In this document: piece after piece, positions 1-13,300 of the stretch
Layout: every line of letters begins with the position of its first letter
Numbering within the stretch: position 1 is the first letter of the stretch
From: Symsagittifera roscoffensis
Lineage: Eukaryota > Xenacoelomorpha > Acoela > Convolutidae
Direction of reading: 5' to 3'
DNA: 64,000 nt
Assembly: GCF_963678635.1 (NCBI RefSeq)
Contig: NC_087071.1
Location: 20,273,613 to 20,337,612 of the forward strand
The notes under the pieces: model-generated
The model's database searches: none
The model's input: only the letters and a program-made list of their open reading frames with translations
What the model was told of the DNA's origin: nothing
Position numbers and translations under genes: made by a program

Positions 1-790
1 AAATTTTGGTTGTGTTTTAACCAAACACAAGTGACAAAGACCTTGGTTTACTCAAAGCACCAAAGTTTGGACGGTTAAGTATTTACAATGCATAGAAAAC
101 GCCCTGAATTGTTTTCGAGCTGTCTTTCACAAAAAAGAACGCTTTTAAAATTGGGCGAAATTTTTCAACGAGGATTGTTTTAAAAACTTGAAATTTACAA
201 CTATCAGACATTGATCAAGGCATACATAAACACGCCATACAAAAGAAATAGAAATTTTCAGCGTTTTTGAAAAAAATTGTAAAGCGAAAAGAAAAAAAGT
301 TCCAACATTAGTGCATCCAGGACTACGTTATGCACACAAAAAAAAATTTGCATGCAAAAAAAATTTTGGAAAATGTTTGCTTGCTCACAAAAACTGATTT
401 GCGGTTGAAAAAAAACAAACAAAATTTTGATGCAAATTCAAAATTAATTGGAAAAATTTTTGTGTCGCCATCAAAAAAATGCCAGTCAGACAATTTCCAT
501 ATATGGGAATTATATAATAAGCTTTTTTTTCGAAAAAAAACCGCGGTTTTTTATCACCAGACTGCTTTATAAGAATCAAACAGCCGTAGAAATTAGCTTA
601 TATCTTTTTTCATAAATTTTTCGAAATAGTATGAAAATTGTATGACAAGCATTTTCCCACACACTTGATGTATGGAATTGTATGATTAGCATTTTCGGTG
701 TATGGAGGTCAACCCGGGTATGTAAAAATTGTTGAAGGGTGATTATGCAAGGAGTTGTCACTCGAGAACTGCATCCAGCTCGGAACTTTA
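1..790 (+). repeat. Diverged repeat R5, copy 1 (upstream of exon 1)
   Basis: This stretch aligns over its length with 8085-8815. Shared strings include ATCAAGGCATA, CATACAAAAGAAATAG, ATCCAGGACTACGTTA, GAATTGTATGATT and TATGGAGGTCAA, at roughly three-quarters identity by eye. It is AT-rich and contains small palindromic TATGGAATTGTATGATTAGC motifs. The window edge truncates it. I see no gene in it. Confidence 0.7.
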
Positions 791-1160
791 GTTCGTACAG
801 AATGAATCAAATTCATAAAAAATAAAAGCTGTTGAAGTACCACCTGCACAGAATTGTTAACTGCATCGATTCGGAGTTCCAGTCAGTATTGAAAATTTCA
901 ATAAGACTTATTGGAAAACAAGTCAGGTAAAAAGCGTCGACAAAACGCTCTAAGAGCGTACAGTAAAACATAGTTTTCGGTCAAGTTTTTTCAAAAACTG
1001 AGTTCTTATAGTGCTTTAGGAGAGCTCGAAAAACTAATTAGTTCGACTTGACAAAGGTGTATCAAAATTATTGAATCAATGGGTAAAAGTATAATGATCC
1101 AAGTCTTAATTTTAGAATATTAGAATAAGTATGACGCTTCAAACTGAAACTACTGTCTAG

Positions 1161-1352
1161 GTTCTTCTGGAAGCAGTAGGCGAGGAACTGGACGCCATTT
1201 TGGAACCCCTTCTGATGAAACAGGTGTTCAAGCAGAGTGGATCCATCTGTATCAGACTGGGAGACTCCACGATTGAGTACTCGAATGATTTCAGATTCTA
1301 CATCACGACTAAGTTGAGGAATCCCCACTACCTTCCAGAAACTTCGGTTAAG
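1161..1352 (+). CDS. Dynein exon 1 of window (AAA5 segment)
   Basis: This exon gives 64 codons in phase 0, beginning [16 protein letters not shown] and containing [19 protein letters not shown], the conserved dynein AAA5 stretch. The acceptor is ctgtctag and the donor is AAG|GTGGGT. Its last 39 bases (1314-1352) are the seed of the satellite that follows directly. It splices to the exon at 8869, where the protein continues [12 protein letters not shown]. Confidence 0.93.
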
Positions 1353-4300
1353 GTGGGTTTGTATCTAAAACATGTCTCGTTTTTTCTAGACCACAAATTT
1401 TGAATGATTTGAGGAATCCCCACTACCTTCCAGAAACTTCGGTTAAGGTGGGTTTGTATCTAAAACATGTCTCGTTTTTTTCTAGACCACAAATTTTGAA
1501 TAATTTGAGGAATCCCCACTACCTTCCAGAAACTTCGGTTAAGGTGGGTTTGTATCTAAAACATGTCTCGTTTTTTTCTAGACCACAAATTTTGAATAAT
1601 TTGAGGAATCCCCACTACCTTCCAGAAACTTCGGTTAAGGTGGGTTTGTATCTAAAACATGTCTCGTTTTTTTCTAGACCACAAATTTTGAATAATTTGA
1701 GGAATCTCCACTACCTTCCAGAAACTTCGGTTAAGGTGGGTTTGTATCTAAAACATGTCTCGTTTTTTTCTAGACCACAAATTTTGAATAATTTGAGGAA
1801 TCCCCACTACCTTCCAGAAACTTCGGTTAAGGTGGGTTTGTATCTAAAACATGTCTCGTTTTTTTCTAGACCACAAAGTTTGAATAATTTGAGGAATCCC
1901 CACTACCTTCCAGAAACTTCGGTTAAGGTGGGTTTGTATCTAAAACATGTCTCGTTTTTTTCTAGACCACAAAAGTTGAATCATTTGAGGAATCCCCACT
2001 ACCTTCCAGAAACTTCGGTTAAGGTGGGTTTGTATCTAAAACATGTCTCGTTTTTTTCTAGACCACAAAGTTTGAATAATTTGAGGAATCCCCACTACCT
2101 TCCAGAAACTTCGGTTAAGGTGGGTTTGTATCTAAAACATGTCTCGTTTTTTTTCTAGACCACAAATTTTGAATAATTTGAGGAATCCCCACTACCTTCC
2201 AGAAACTTCGGTTAAGGTGGGTTTGTATCTAAAACATGTCGCGTTTTTTTCTAGACCACAATGTTTGAATAATTTGAGGAATCCCCACTTCCTTCCTGAA
2301 ACTTCGGTTAAGGTGGGTTTGTATCTAAAACATGTCTCGTTTTTTTCTAGACCACAAATTTTGAATAATTTGAGGAATCCCCACTACCTTCCAGAAACTT
2401 TGGTTAAGGTGGGTTTGTATCTAAAACATGTCTCGTTTTTTTCTAGACCACAAAATTTGAATAATTTGAGGAATCCCCACTACCTTCCAGAAACTTCGGT
2501 TAAGGTGGGTTTGTATTTAAAACATGTCTCGTTTTTTTCTAGACCACAAAGTTTGAATAATTTGAGGAATCCCCACTACCTTCCAGAAACTTCGGTTAAG
2601 GTGGGTTTGTATCTAAAACATGTCTCGTTTTTTTCTAGACCACAAATTTTGAATAATTTGAGGAATCCCCACTACCTTCCAGAAACTTCGGTTAAGGTGG
2701 GTTTGTATCTAAAACATGTCTCGTTTTTTTCTAGACCACAAAGTTTGAATAATTTGAGGAATCCCCACTACCTTCCAGAAACTTCGGTTAAGGTGGGTTT
2801 GTATCTAAAACATGTCTCGTTTTTTTCTAGACCACAAATTTTGAATAATTTGAGGAATCCCCACTACCTTTCAGAAACTTCGGTTAAGGTGGGTTTGTAT
2901 CTAAAACATGTCTCGTTTTTTTCTAGACCACAAAGTTTGAATAATTTGAGGAATCCCCACTACCTTCCAGAAACTTCGGTTAAGGTGGGTTTGTATCTAA
3001 AACATGTCTCGTTTTTTTCTAGACCACAAATTTTGAATAATTTGAGGAATCCCCACTACCTTCCAGAAACTTCGGTTAAGGTGGGTTTGTATCTAAAACA
3101 TGTCTCGTTTTTTTTCTAGACCACAAATTTTGAATAATTTGAGGAATCCCCACTACCCTCCAGAAACTTCGGTTAAGGTGGGTTTGTATCTAAAACATGT
3201 CGCGTTTTTTTCTAGACCACAAAGTTTGAATAACTTGAGGAATCCCCACTACCTTCCAGAAACTTCGGTTAAGGTGGGTTTGTATCTAAAACATGTCTCG
3301 TTTTTTTCTAGACCACAAATTTTGAATAATTTGAGGAATCCCCACTACCTTCCAGAAACTTCGGTTAAGGTGGGTTTGTATCTAAAACATGTCTCGTTTT
3401 TTTCTAGACCACAAATTTTGAATAATTTGAGGAATCCCCACTACCTTCCAGAAACTTCGGTTAAGGTGGGTTTGTATCTAAAACATGTCTCGTTTTTTTC
3501 TAGACCACAAATTTTGAATAATTTGAGGAATCCCCACTACCTTTCAGAAACTTCGGTTAAGGTGGGTTTGTATCTAAAACATGTCTCGTTTTTTTCTAGA
3601 CCACAAATTTTGAATAATTTGAGGAATCCCCACTACCTTCCAGAAACTTCGGTTAAGGTGGGTTTGTATCTAAAACATGTCTCGTTTTTTTCTAGACCAC
3701 AAAGTTTGAATAATTTGAGGAATCCCCACTACCTTCCAGAAACTTCGGTTAAGGTGTGTTTGTATCTAAAACATGTCTCGTTTTTTTCTAGACCACAAAT
3801 TTTGAATAATTTGAGGAATCCCCACTACCTTCCAGAAACTTCGGTTAAGGTGGGTTTGTATCTAAAACATGTCTCGTTTTTTTCTAGACCACAAATTTTG
3901 AATAATTTGAAGAATCCCCACTACCTTCCAGAAACTTCGGTTAAGGTGGGTATGTATCTAAAACATGTCTCGTTTTTTTCTAGACCACAAATTTTGAATA
4001 ATTTGAGGAATCCCCACTACCTTCCAGAAACTTCGGTTAAGGTGGGTTTGTATCTAAAACATGTCTCGTTTTTTTCTAGACCACAAATTTTGAATAATTT
4101 GAGGAATCCCCACTACCTTCCAGAAACTTCGGTTAAGGTGGGTTTGTATCTAAAACATGTCTCGTTTTTTTCTAGACCACAAACTTTGAATAATTTGAGG
4201 AATCCCCACTACCTTCCAGAAACTTCGGTTAAGGTGGGTTTGTATCTAAAACATGTCTCGTTTTTTTCTAGACCACAAAATTTGAATAATTTGATTAATC

Positions 4301-7300
4301 CCCACTACCTTCCAGAAACTTCGGTTAAGGTGGGTTTGTATCTAAAACATGTCTCGTTTTTTCCTAGACCACAAAGTTTGAATAATTTGAGGAATCCCCA
4401 CTACCTTCCAGAAACTTCGGTTAAGGTGTGTTTGTATCTAAAACATGTCTCGTTTTTTTCTAGACCACAAATTTTGAATAATTTGAGGAATCCCCACTAC
4501 CTTCCAGAAACTTCGGTTAAGGTGGGTTTGTATCTAAAACATGTCTCGTTTTTTTCTAGACCACAAATTTTGAATAATTTGAAGAATCCCCACTACCTTC
4601 CAGAAACTTCGGTTAAGGTGGGTATGTATCTAAAACATGTCTCGTTTTTTTCTAGACCACAAATTTTGAATAATTTGAGGAATCCCCACTACCTTCCAGA
4701 AACTTCGGTTAAGGTGGGTTTGTATCTAAAACATGTCTCGTTTTTTTCTAGACCACAAATTTTGAATAATTTGAGGAATCCCCACTACCTTCCAGAAACT
4801 TCGGTTAAGGTGGGTTTGTATCTAAAACATGTCTCGTTTTTTTCTAGACCACAAACTTTGAATAATTTGAGGAATCCCCACTACCTTCCAGAAACTTCGG
4901 TTAAGGTGGGTTTGTATCTAAAACATGTCTCGTTTTTTTCTAGACCACAAAATTTGAATAATTTGATTAATCCCCACTACCTTCCAGAAACTTCGGTTAA
5001 GGTGGGTTTGTATCTAAAACATGTCTCGTTTTTTCCTAGACCACAAATTTTGAATAATTTGAGGAATCCCCACTACCTTCCAGAAACTTCGGTTAAGGTG
5101 GGTTTGTATCTAAAACATGTCTCGTTTTTTTCTAGACCACAAATTTTGAATAATTTGAGGAATCCCCACTACCTTCCAGAAACTTCGGTTAAGGTGGGTT
5201 TGTATCTAAAACATGTCTCGTTTTTTTCTAGACCACAAATTTTGAATAATTTGAGGAATCCCCACTACCTTCCAGAAACTTCGGTTAAGGTGGGTTTGCA
5301 TCTAAAACATGTCTCGTTTTTTTCTAGACCACAAATTTTGAATAATTTGAGGAATCCCCACTACCTTCCAGAAACTTCGGTTAGGTCGGTTTGTATCTAA
5401 AACATGTCTCGTTTTTTTCTAGACCACAAAATTTGAATAAGTTGAGGAATCCCCACTACCTTCCAGAAACTTCGGTTAAGGTGGGTTTGTATCTAAAACA
5501 TGTCTCGTTTTTTTCTAGACCACAAATTTTGAATAATTTGAGGAATCCCCACTACCTTCCAGAAACTTCGGTTAAGGTGGGTTTGTATCTAAAACATGTC
5601 TCGTTTTTTCTAGAACACAAATTTTGAATAATTTGAAGAATCCCCACTACCTTCCAGAAACTTCGTTTAAGGTGGGTTTGTATCTAAAACATGTCTCGTT
5701 TTTTTCTAGACCACAAATTTTGAATAATTTGAGGAATCCCCACTACCTTCCAGAAACTTCGGTTAAGGTGGGTTTGTATCTAAAACATGTCTCGTTTTTT
5801 TCTAGACCACAAATTTTGAATAATTTGAGGAACCCCCACTACCTTCCAGAAACTTCGGTTAAGGTGGGTTTGTATCTAAAACATGTCTCGTTTTTTTCTA
5901 GACCACAAATTTTGAATAATTTGAGGAATCCCCACTACCTTCCAGAAACTTCGGTTAAGGTGGGTTTGTATCTAAAACATGTTTTTTTTCTAGACCACAA
6001 ATTTTGAATAATTTGAGGAATCCCCACTACCTTCCAGAAACTTCGGTTAAGGTGGGTTTGTATCTAAAACATGTCTCGTTTTTTCCTAGACCACAAATTT
6101 TGAATAATTTGAGGAATCCCCACTACCTTCCAGAAACTTCGGTTAAGGTGGGTTTGTATCTAAAACATGTCTCGTTTTTTTCTAGACCACAAATTTTGAA
6201 TAATTTGAGGAATCCCCACTACCTTCCAGAAACTTCGGTTAAGGTGGGTTTGTATCTAAAACATGTCTCGTTTTTTTCTAGACCACAAATTTTGAATAAT
6301 TTGAGGAATCCCCACTACCTTCCAGAAACTTCGGTTAAGGTGGGTTTGTATCTAAAACATGTCTCGTTTTTTTCTAGACCATAAATTTTGAATAATTTGA
6401 GGAATCTCCACTACCTTCCAGAAACCTCGGTTAAGGTGGGTTTGTATCTAAAACATGTCTCGTTTTTTTCTAGACCACAAAATTTGAATAATTTGAGGAA
6501 TCCCCACTACATTCCAGAAACTTCGGTTAAGGTGGGTTTGTATCTAAAACATGTCTCGTTTTTTTCTAGACCACAAATTTTGAATAGTTTGAGGAACCCC
6601 CACTACCTTCCAGAAACTTCGGTTAAGGTGGGTTTGTATCTAAAACATGTCTCGTTTTTTTCTAGACCACAAATTTTGAATAATTTGAGGAATCCCCACT
6701 ACCTTCCAGAAACTTCGGTTAAGGTGGGTTTGTATCTAAAACATGTCTCGTTTTTTCTAGACCACAAAGTTTGAATAATTTGAGGAATCCCCACTCCCTT
6801 CCAGAAACTTCGGTTATGGTGGGTTTGTATCTAAAACATGTCTCGTTTTTTTCTAGACCACAAATTTTGAATAATTTGAGGAATCCCCACTACCTTCTAG
6901 AAACTTCGGTTAAGGTGGGTTTGTATCTAAAACATGTCTCGTTTTTTTCTAGACCACAAATTTTGAATAATTTGAGGAATCCCCACTACCTTCCAGAAAC
7001 TTCGGTTAAGGTGGGTTTGTATCTAAAACATGTCTCGTTTTTTTCTAGATTACAAATTTTGAATAATTTGAGGAATCCCCACTACCTTCCAGAAACTTCG
7101 GTTAAGGTGGGTTTGTATCTAAAACATGTCTCGTTTTTTTCTAGACCACAAATTTTGAATAATTTGAGGAATCTCCACTACCTTCCAGAAACTTCGGTTA
7201 AGGTGGGTTTGTATCTAAAACATGTCTCGTTTTTTTCTAGACCACAAATTTTGAATAATTTGAGGAATCCCCACTACCTTCCAGAAACTTCGGTTAAGGT

Positions 7301-10300
7301 GGGTTTGTATCTGAAACATGTCTCGTTTTTTTCTAGACCACAAATTTTGAATAATTTGAGGAATCCCCACTACCTTCCAGAAACTTCGGTTAAGGTGGGT
7401 TTGTATCTAAAACATGTCTCGTTTTTTTCTAGACTACAAAATTTGAATAATTTGAGGAATCCTCACTACCTTCCAGAAACTTCGGTTAAGGTGGGTTTGT
7501 ATCTAAAACATGTCTCGTTTTTTTCTAGACCACAAATTTTGAATAATTTGAGGAATCCCCACTACCTTCCAGAAACTTCGGTTAAGGTGGGTTTGTATCT
7601 AAAACATGTCTCGTTTTTTCTAGACCACAAAGTTTGAATAGTTTGAGGAACCCGCACTATTTGCCCGACACGCCGTTTAGGGTGCGCTTACATTAATAAT
7701 GTTCTGGAAACAATCAAGTTATTTTCTTATGCTTTAATTTCTTACACGAATTGGATTTTCATCGCAAAAATTGGTTTGTGAAGGTTGTATCGTGAAAAAA
7801 CTCTATCGTCTTTTCAAACTGCCATTTAGGATCTAATAACCAATAAAATCGGTTTTCATGGCTGTTGTGCTTAGTATCCTGACCCGGATTGACCAAAAAT
7901 GCTAATCAGACAACCTTCATATATGAAAAAATGCGAATCATACACTTTTCATGCAATTCCATAAGCACAGAAAATTGCATAAAAGGTTTATGATTAGTGA
8001 TTTTTCATATATGGAAATTGTATGACTAGCGTTTTCCCATAAAACAAAAAAAAAATTTTAAATTTAATTTCTCAAATTTTTTTGGATGTATTCGTGACCG
8101 AACACAAGTGGCAAAAACCATACTTTACTCAAAACAAGAGTCACCAGAGATTTGATCGTCTTGAATTTAGAATGCATTGGAAACGACCTGAATTATGTCA
8201 GAGTTTTCTTACACAAATAATATACCAAAGGCATCAAACTTTTAAATTTTGGCAAAACTTTTCAGCGATTATTATTTTAAAGTTTGAATTTTTAACTTAT
8301 CAGACCTTTATCAAGGCATATATAGAAATACCATACAAAAGAAATAGGAGTTTTAAGCGATTTTGAAAGAAGTTATCCAGAGAAACGGAAAAGAATCCCA
8401 TTTTTGTGTATCCAGGACTACGTTACATCCAGCACTACGAATGCAATTGTTTTTTTGGGAAATGCTTGTTTGAGTACAAAATTCGATTTGCGGTTAAAAA
8501 AAACAACAAATTTTTTGGGGCATTTTCAAAATTACTTGGAAAAAATTTAGTTGTCTTCGTCAAAAAATGCTAGTCATGCAAATTCCATGTATGGAAATTG
8601 TAAGCTTAGCATTTTTTTGACAGAAAAATTTTCTTTTATGTTTAATATGATATACCGACTTTCATGCCAAAACAAGAAAAAATTCTTTGAAATTTCGATG
8701 ACAACACTTTTTAAAAACGTATGAAATTTGTATGACTAGTATTTTTTCATAGACATAGTTTATGGAATTGTATGATTGGCGTTTTTGGTCTATGGAGGTC
8801 AAACCGGGGATCTAGAGTTCTCTAATACTTTCTGTTGCTATATATTTGATATTATTTGCTCATTTCAGGTGACGCTGTTGAACTTTATGATCACACCTGA
8901 GGGTCTGCAAGACCAGCTGTTGGGAATTGTGGTTGCAAGAGAGAGGCCAGAACTCGAAGAAGAGAAGAATCAACTCATTCTGCAGACAGCGAGCAACAAA
9001 CGGTACGAATATCGCTCACACTCTTTTTCTTGAATTTTTTTACATTAAAAAAATTGAACGTGATAATTTTTTGAGTTTGAAATCGACGGAAAATTAACGT
9101 GTGTTTATTGACCGAAATTGTTTCTTTCAGGCTTAAAGCAAAACTCCAACCATGGCTTAAGAAAAATATGTTATCGAGTGCAGCACCTTTCGCCCCTCAC
9201 ACATTTTGCCCCTCATTTTTTACGCCACTTTGTGTGCAAAACAGTAGGGGCGAAATGTGTGTGGGGCAAAACGTGTCACTTAATTTAAGAGGGGAAAAAT
9301 TGTTTAAACCATGTTTATCATTTTCTTAGGACAATTCAAAAAAACTGATTTAATTTTTTCCCTTTGAAAGAGGTTAGATCAATTTTAATCGTATCTTGTA
9401 ATCATCATAATATGCCGTAAACGAAATTTCATAAATTGTATTTGGCATTTTGTTTCCAGACAACTGAAGGAGATAGAGGACAAGATCCTGGAAGTTTTGT
9501 CGTCTTCAGAGGGTAACATCTTGGAGGACGAGACAGCCATCCAGATCCTGTCTTCGTCCAAAGAGGTGGCGAATGACATCACTGAGAAGCAGGTGGTGGC
9601 TGAGGACACCGAGATCAAGATAGACGAGACCAGAATGGGATACACGCCTATAGGTTATACACACTCATTATGTAACTATGCTGTGATTATGATGTAATCG
9701 TTTTTTTCTGATCGGGTTATAAGAGTCACAGCTTCAAAGGTTTCGAAAAAAAACCGATAGACCTAACTTGCCGTTGACAATACGTTCGATAAAGAAGACC
9801 AAAGATCGACGAGACCAGAATGGAATATACTCCAACTGAAAAAAATTCTTGCTGTGTTTTCATAATATTATAATAATACAAATAAACTAGACGGTAACAA
9901 AAAAAATTTTACCGGCGTAACAGATTGAACATGTGGTTGGTCTTTTTTGCTTACTTTGGAAAAAAGACCATAATCTTAAGTTGAATGTCGAAAATTGTTT
10001 TTCCAGCTTAACCCTTCCACACAACTTTGAAAAAATCTAGCCTGAAAAAAACATATAGTTTGTTAGCTTGAGGTTGGCTGGTAACTTGAAGGACACTTGA
10101 ATAAATCAGATCGGTCAGTGAATCTGAAAATTTCTCAGAGCGATGGGTGGATTCACAAAAACAACCTATTCTTTTTTAAATTTCAATTTCGATCCCCTGC
10201 CATGGGAATGATAGTATCTGAGGACGAGTTCTCACTTGACCTCTAGCTTCAGGTCTGCCACAGCCTGACCAATTTCGGCTGCTATAGTGGTACCACGTAT

Positions 10301-13300
10301 AAAATCTAGACGCAAAAAACGATGCAAAAAAGAGCTTCGCAACAAATTAACTCTATTTGGAATATGATGAAACAGGGAATAATTAAAACCAGGGGCGTAT
10401 CTAGGATTTTCTCGAGGGGGATGGGTTGGTGGATTTTCAAAAAAATTTCGGCACGCGCTCCCCCGTCAAAATTAGTATATCTTGGCGCCAAAGGCGCCTT
10501 TAGAAAAATTTTAGGGTCGATTGGCCAAAAATGGATTTCCTAAAACGTACCAAAGGGGGGACCCTTTGGGTCGGCAGGGGGTTGAATCCTTGAGGAAAAA
10601 GCGTCCGCCCCCCCCCCTAAATCCGCCCCTGATTAAAACGGACTATGCTTAAACAGTTCTGACAGACTTTCATAGGTCCTCTGCGATTCGCTGAAACCAC
10701 AATTATAACTAAATTAAATTGAAAGGAAAGACATTTAGAAAATACTCAAAATAAGCCAACCAATGTATAAAACTATAACTTCTGTTTAGCTTCCTACTCG
10801 AGCATTCTCTTTTTCTCGATCGCCGACCTGGCCAACATTGAGCCCATGTACCAATACTCTCTCGCCTGGTTCATTAATCTGTTCACGATGGCCATCGACA
10901 ACTCAGAGAAGTCCGACCAATTAGAGAAGAGACTGGAGAATCTGCAGCACTATTTCCAGTATCTCCTCTACTGTAATGTGTGTCGCTCACTCTTTGAAAA
11001 AGACAAGGTTCGTCTAACTTTTCATTAGCTTTTCGATGTAAAAAATAAAAGAAAATTTCATAAAACATTTGATTTTCATTTAAATTTTTTTTTTTCGTTT
11101 TTCTTCAAAACATTACCAATTTTTGTTTTATCTTTAATGTATGAGAAAGTAATTCATTTATGACACAAAAAAATGTAAAAATTCATTTTTTTAAGTTTTT
11201 TTTTCAAAATTTCAATTTTTTGAGATTCAACTTTAAGTTTTTTTTCTCTGCGAAGTGCATAAATATGAAAGTTTTTCGTCGAACTTTAAAATTAAATTCA
11301 ATAAAACAATATTAAGAAATCAGTCTATAATCTTCTTCAATGCAGTTTTCAGAGGTAATTATGAATTTGTATGTTTTTCAGCTACTGTTCTCTTTTCTTC
11401 TCTGTGTGAACGTCTTACGCACAAAGGGCGAAATAGATGAAGACGAATGGCGATTTCTGCTAACTGGAGGCATCGGCCTAGACAACCCCCACCCCAACCC
11501 CACAGCATGGCTCCCCTCCAAAGCATGGGATGAGATATGTAGACTGGATGAACTTCCTGTGTTCACTGATTTGAGAAAGAAGTTTTTGACCCAAAAGGAC
11601 TACTGGAAAATGGTTTACGACAGTCCGGTTAGTAACTATTATCATCTAAATATAAATTGACTATTTTAAGATAGTAATACTCCAATTAATTATCGTTCAT
11701 AAATATATACACAAAAAAAATGTGCATAAAAAGATTTTACAATGGCTTAGTTTTTTAATACGAATTGAGAAATTAAACAAAAATTTTTCAAATATTTAAT
11801 TAGCAGTTGTTAAAACCATAATTTCAACCGTTACAAACCCAAATGATTTTTTTTCAGGAGCCTCACCACCAAAATTTCCCTGGAGAATGGCAGGACAAGA
11901 CGGGCAGCTTCCAACGCATGCTAATCATGCGGTGCATTCGACCGGACAAAATAATCCCAGCACTGCAAGAATTCGTATCGGAGAAAATCGGGCGTCGATT
12001 TGTGGAGCCACCGCCGTTTGATCTTGCGAAGACTTTTGCGGATAGTTCGTGTACTGCGCCCATTATATTTGTGTTGTCTCCCGGAGCCGATCCAATGGTG
12101 GCTTTGCTGAAGTTTGCTGAAGATATGGTATGTTAAGCTCTTAAAGAAATTTTTAACTTCTACGAAAATTGAATAATTTTGTCATAGGAAATAGCTAAAA
12201 ACAGAGCTTCGAAAAAACAATTTCAAACTCATTTCAATCTAAACCTGCCCGCACTCAGTAAAAAGAGAAAATAATAGATTATAATAGTTTTTTATTGTCA
12301 GTCTTCATAAATTTCAAAAAAAGGAGATTATAGTTGATTAAAAATGGATTATAATGTTACTATTTTTTGAAACAAAAAAAAATTATAATCGATTATTTTT
12401 TGAAAAAATTATTTCAAGAATTTTTATTGAATTATAATCAACTTTAATCGATTATAATCCTTTTCTATTCAATTTCGAGGGGGACCGCGTGCCAAAAAAA
12501 ACCGAATGCCTTAAGAAATCCGTTTTTGGCCTGTTTCTTCAAAAGTTTGCCTGCGGCGCACAAGTTTTGGCCAAAACAGGGTCTCTTAAGTGCTTTGGGA
12601 GACCTCGAAAATCAATTTGGTCGACCTAAAAAAGTCGATAAAATTTTACTGTGTTTTCATGCAGAATAGCTAAATTATAATCCATTATATTTCATTTTTT
12701 TTGTAAAATAATACTTTGATAGAAAACAGGTTTATAATCTATTATACTAACTTATAATAAATTATAAGAGATTATAAGAAATTATAATTTATTAAACTGT
12801 CACCAAAATGTTCATTATAATGGATTATAAATCGTTTAAACATCTAAAATTGGCGCTTATAATTAATTATAATTTTGCTAAAAGTACGATTATAAATATA
12901 ATATATCAATAATTAGGTGCGGGTGCCAATTGCTATCTAGCTGTTTGAATAATTTAAAATTAGCGTAAGAAAAAAAGTGAACTTTTTGTGCCGGGATGAA
13001 GTGGAAGCAAAGCTGCTATATGTCGAGACAATTTTGACCAATTATTTCCTTCAAAGCAACATTGAGAAGCAAATTTGCTTGTTTTCAATTTTTTTGTGGA
13101 TACTGCGTCAAGGTTGAACAAAAGTTTGACATGGAATCTGCAACAAGGATGTTTTTGCATTATCTTCTTACTGTTTTGGAATCAAAAGAAAAAATTCTAG
13201 CGCATATTGAAGCTCCAAAAGCTCAAGTAGCAAAATTTGTGGATTCCACAACAAAATCTTTGCGGTTCAGAAAATTTTGCGAATCTTTAAACAATTAGTA

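Noticed and set aside
3100-5400. 766-codon repetitive ORF (and the neighbouring ones from 1400 to 7637) as a repeat protein gene
   Set aside because: It is a by-product of a 96-bp intronic satellite derived from exon sequence; there is no independent start or promoter, and it is broken wherever the T run changes length.
1314-7690. CRISPR-like array
   Set aside because: The repeats are contiguous 96-bp units without unique spacers, in a metazoan intron.
9099-9329. ORF starting after a TTTCTTTCAG acceptor as a dynein exon
   Set aside because: The true continuation [12 protein letters not shown] lies at 9460 with its own acceptor; this ORF has no dynein similarity.
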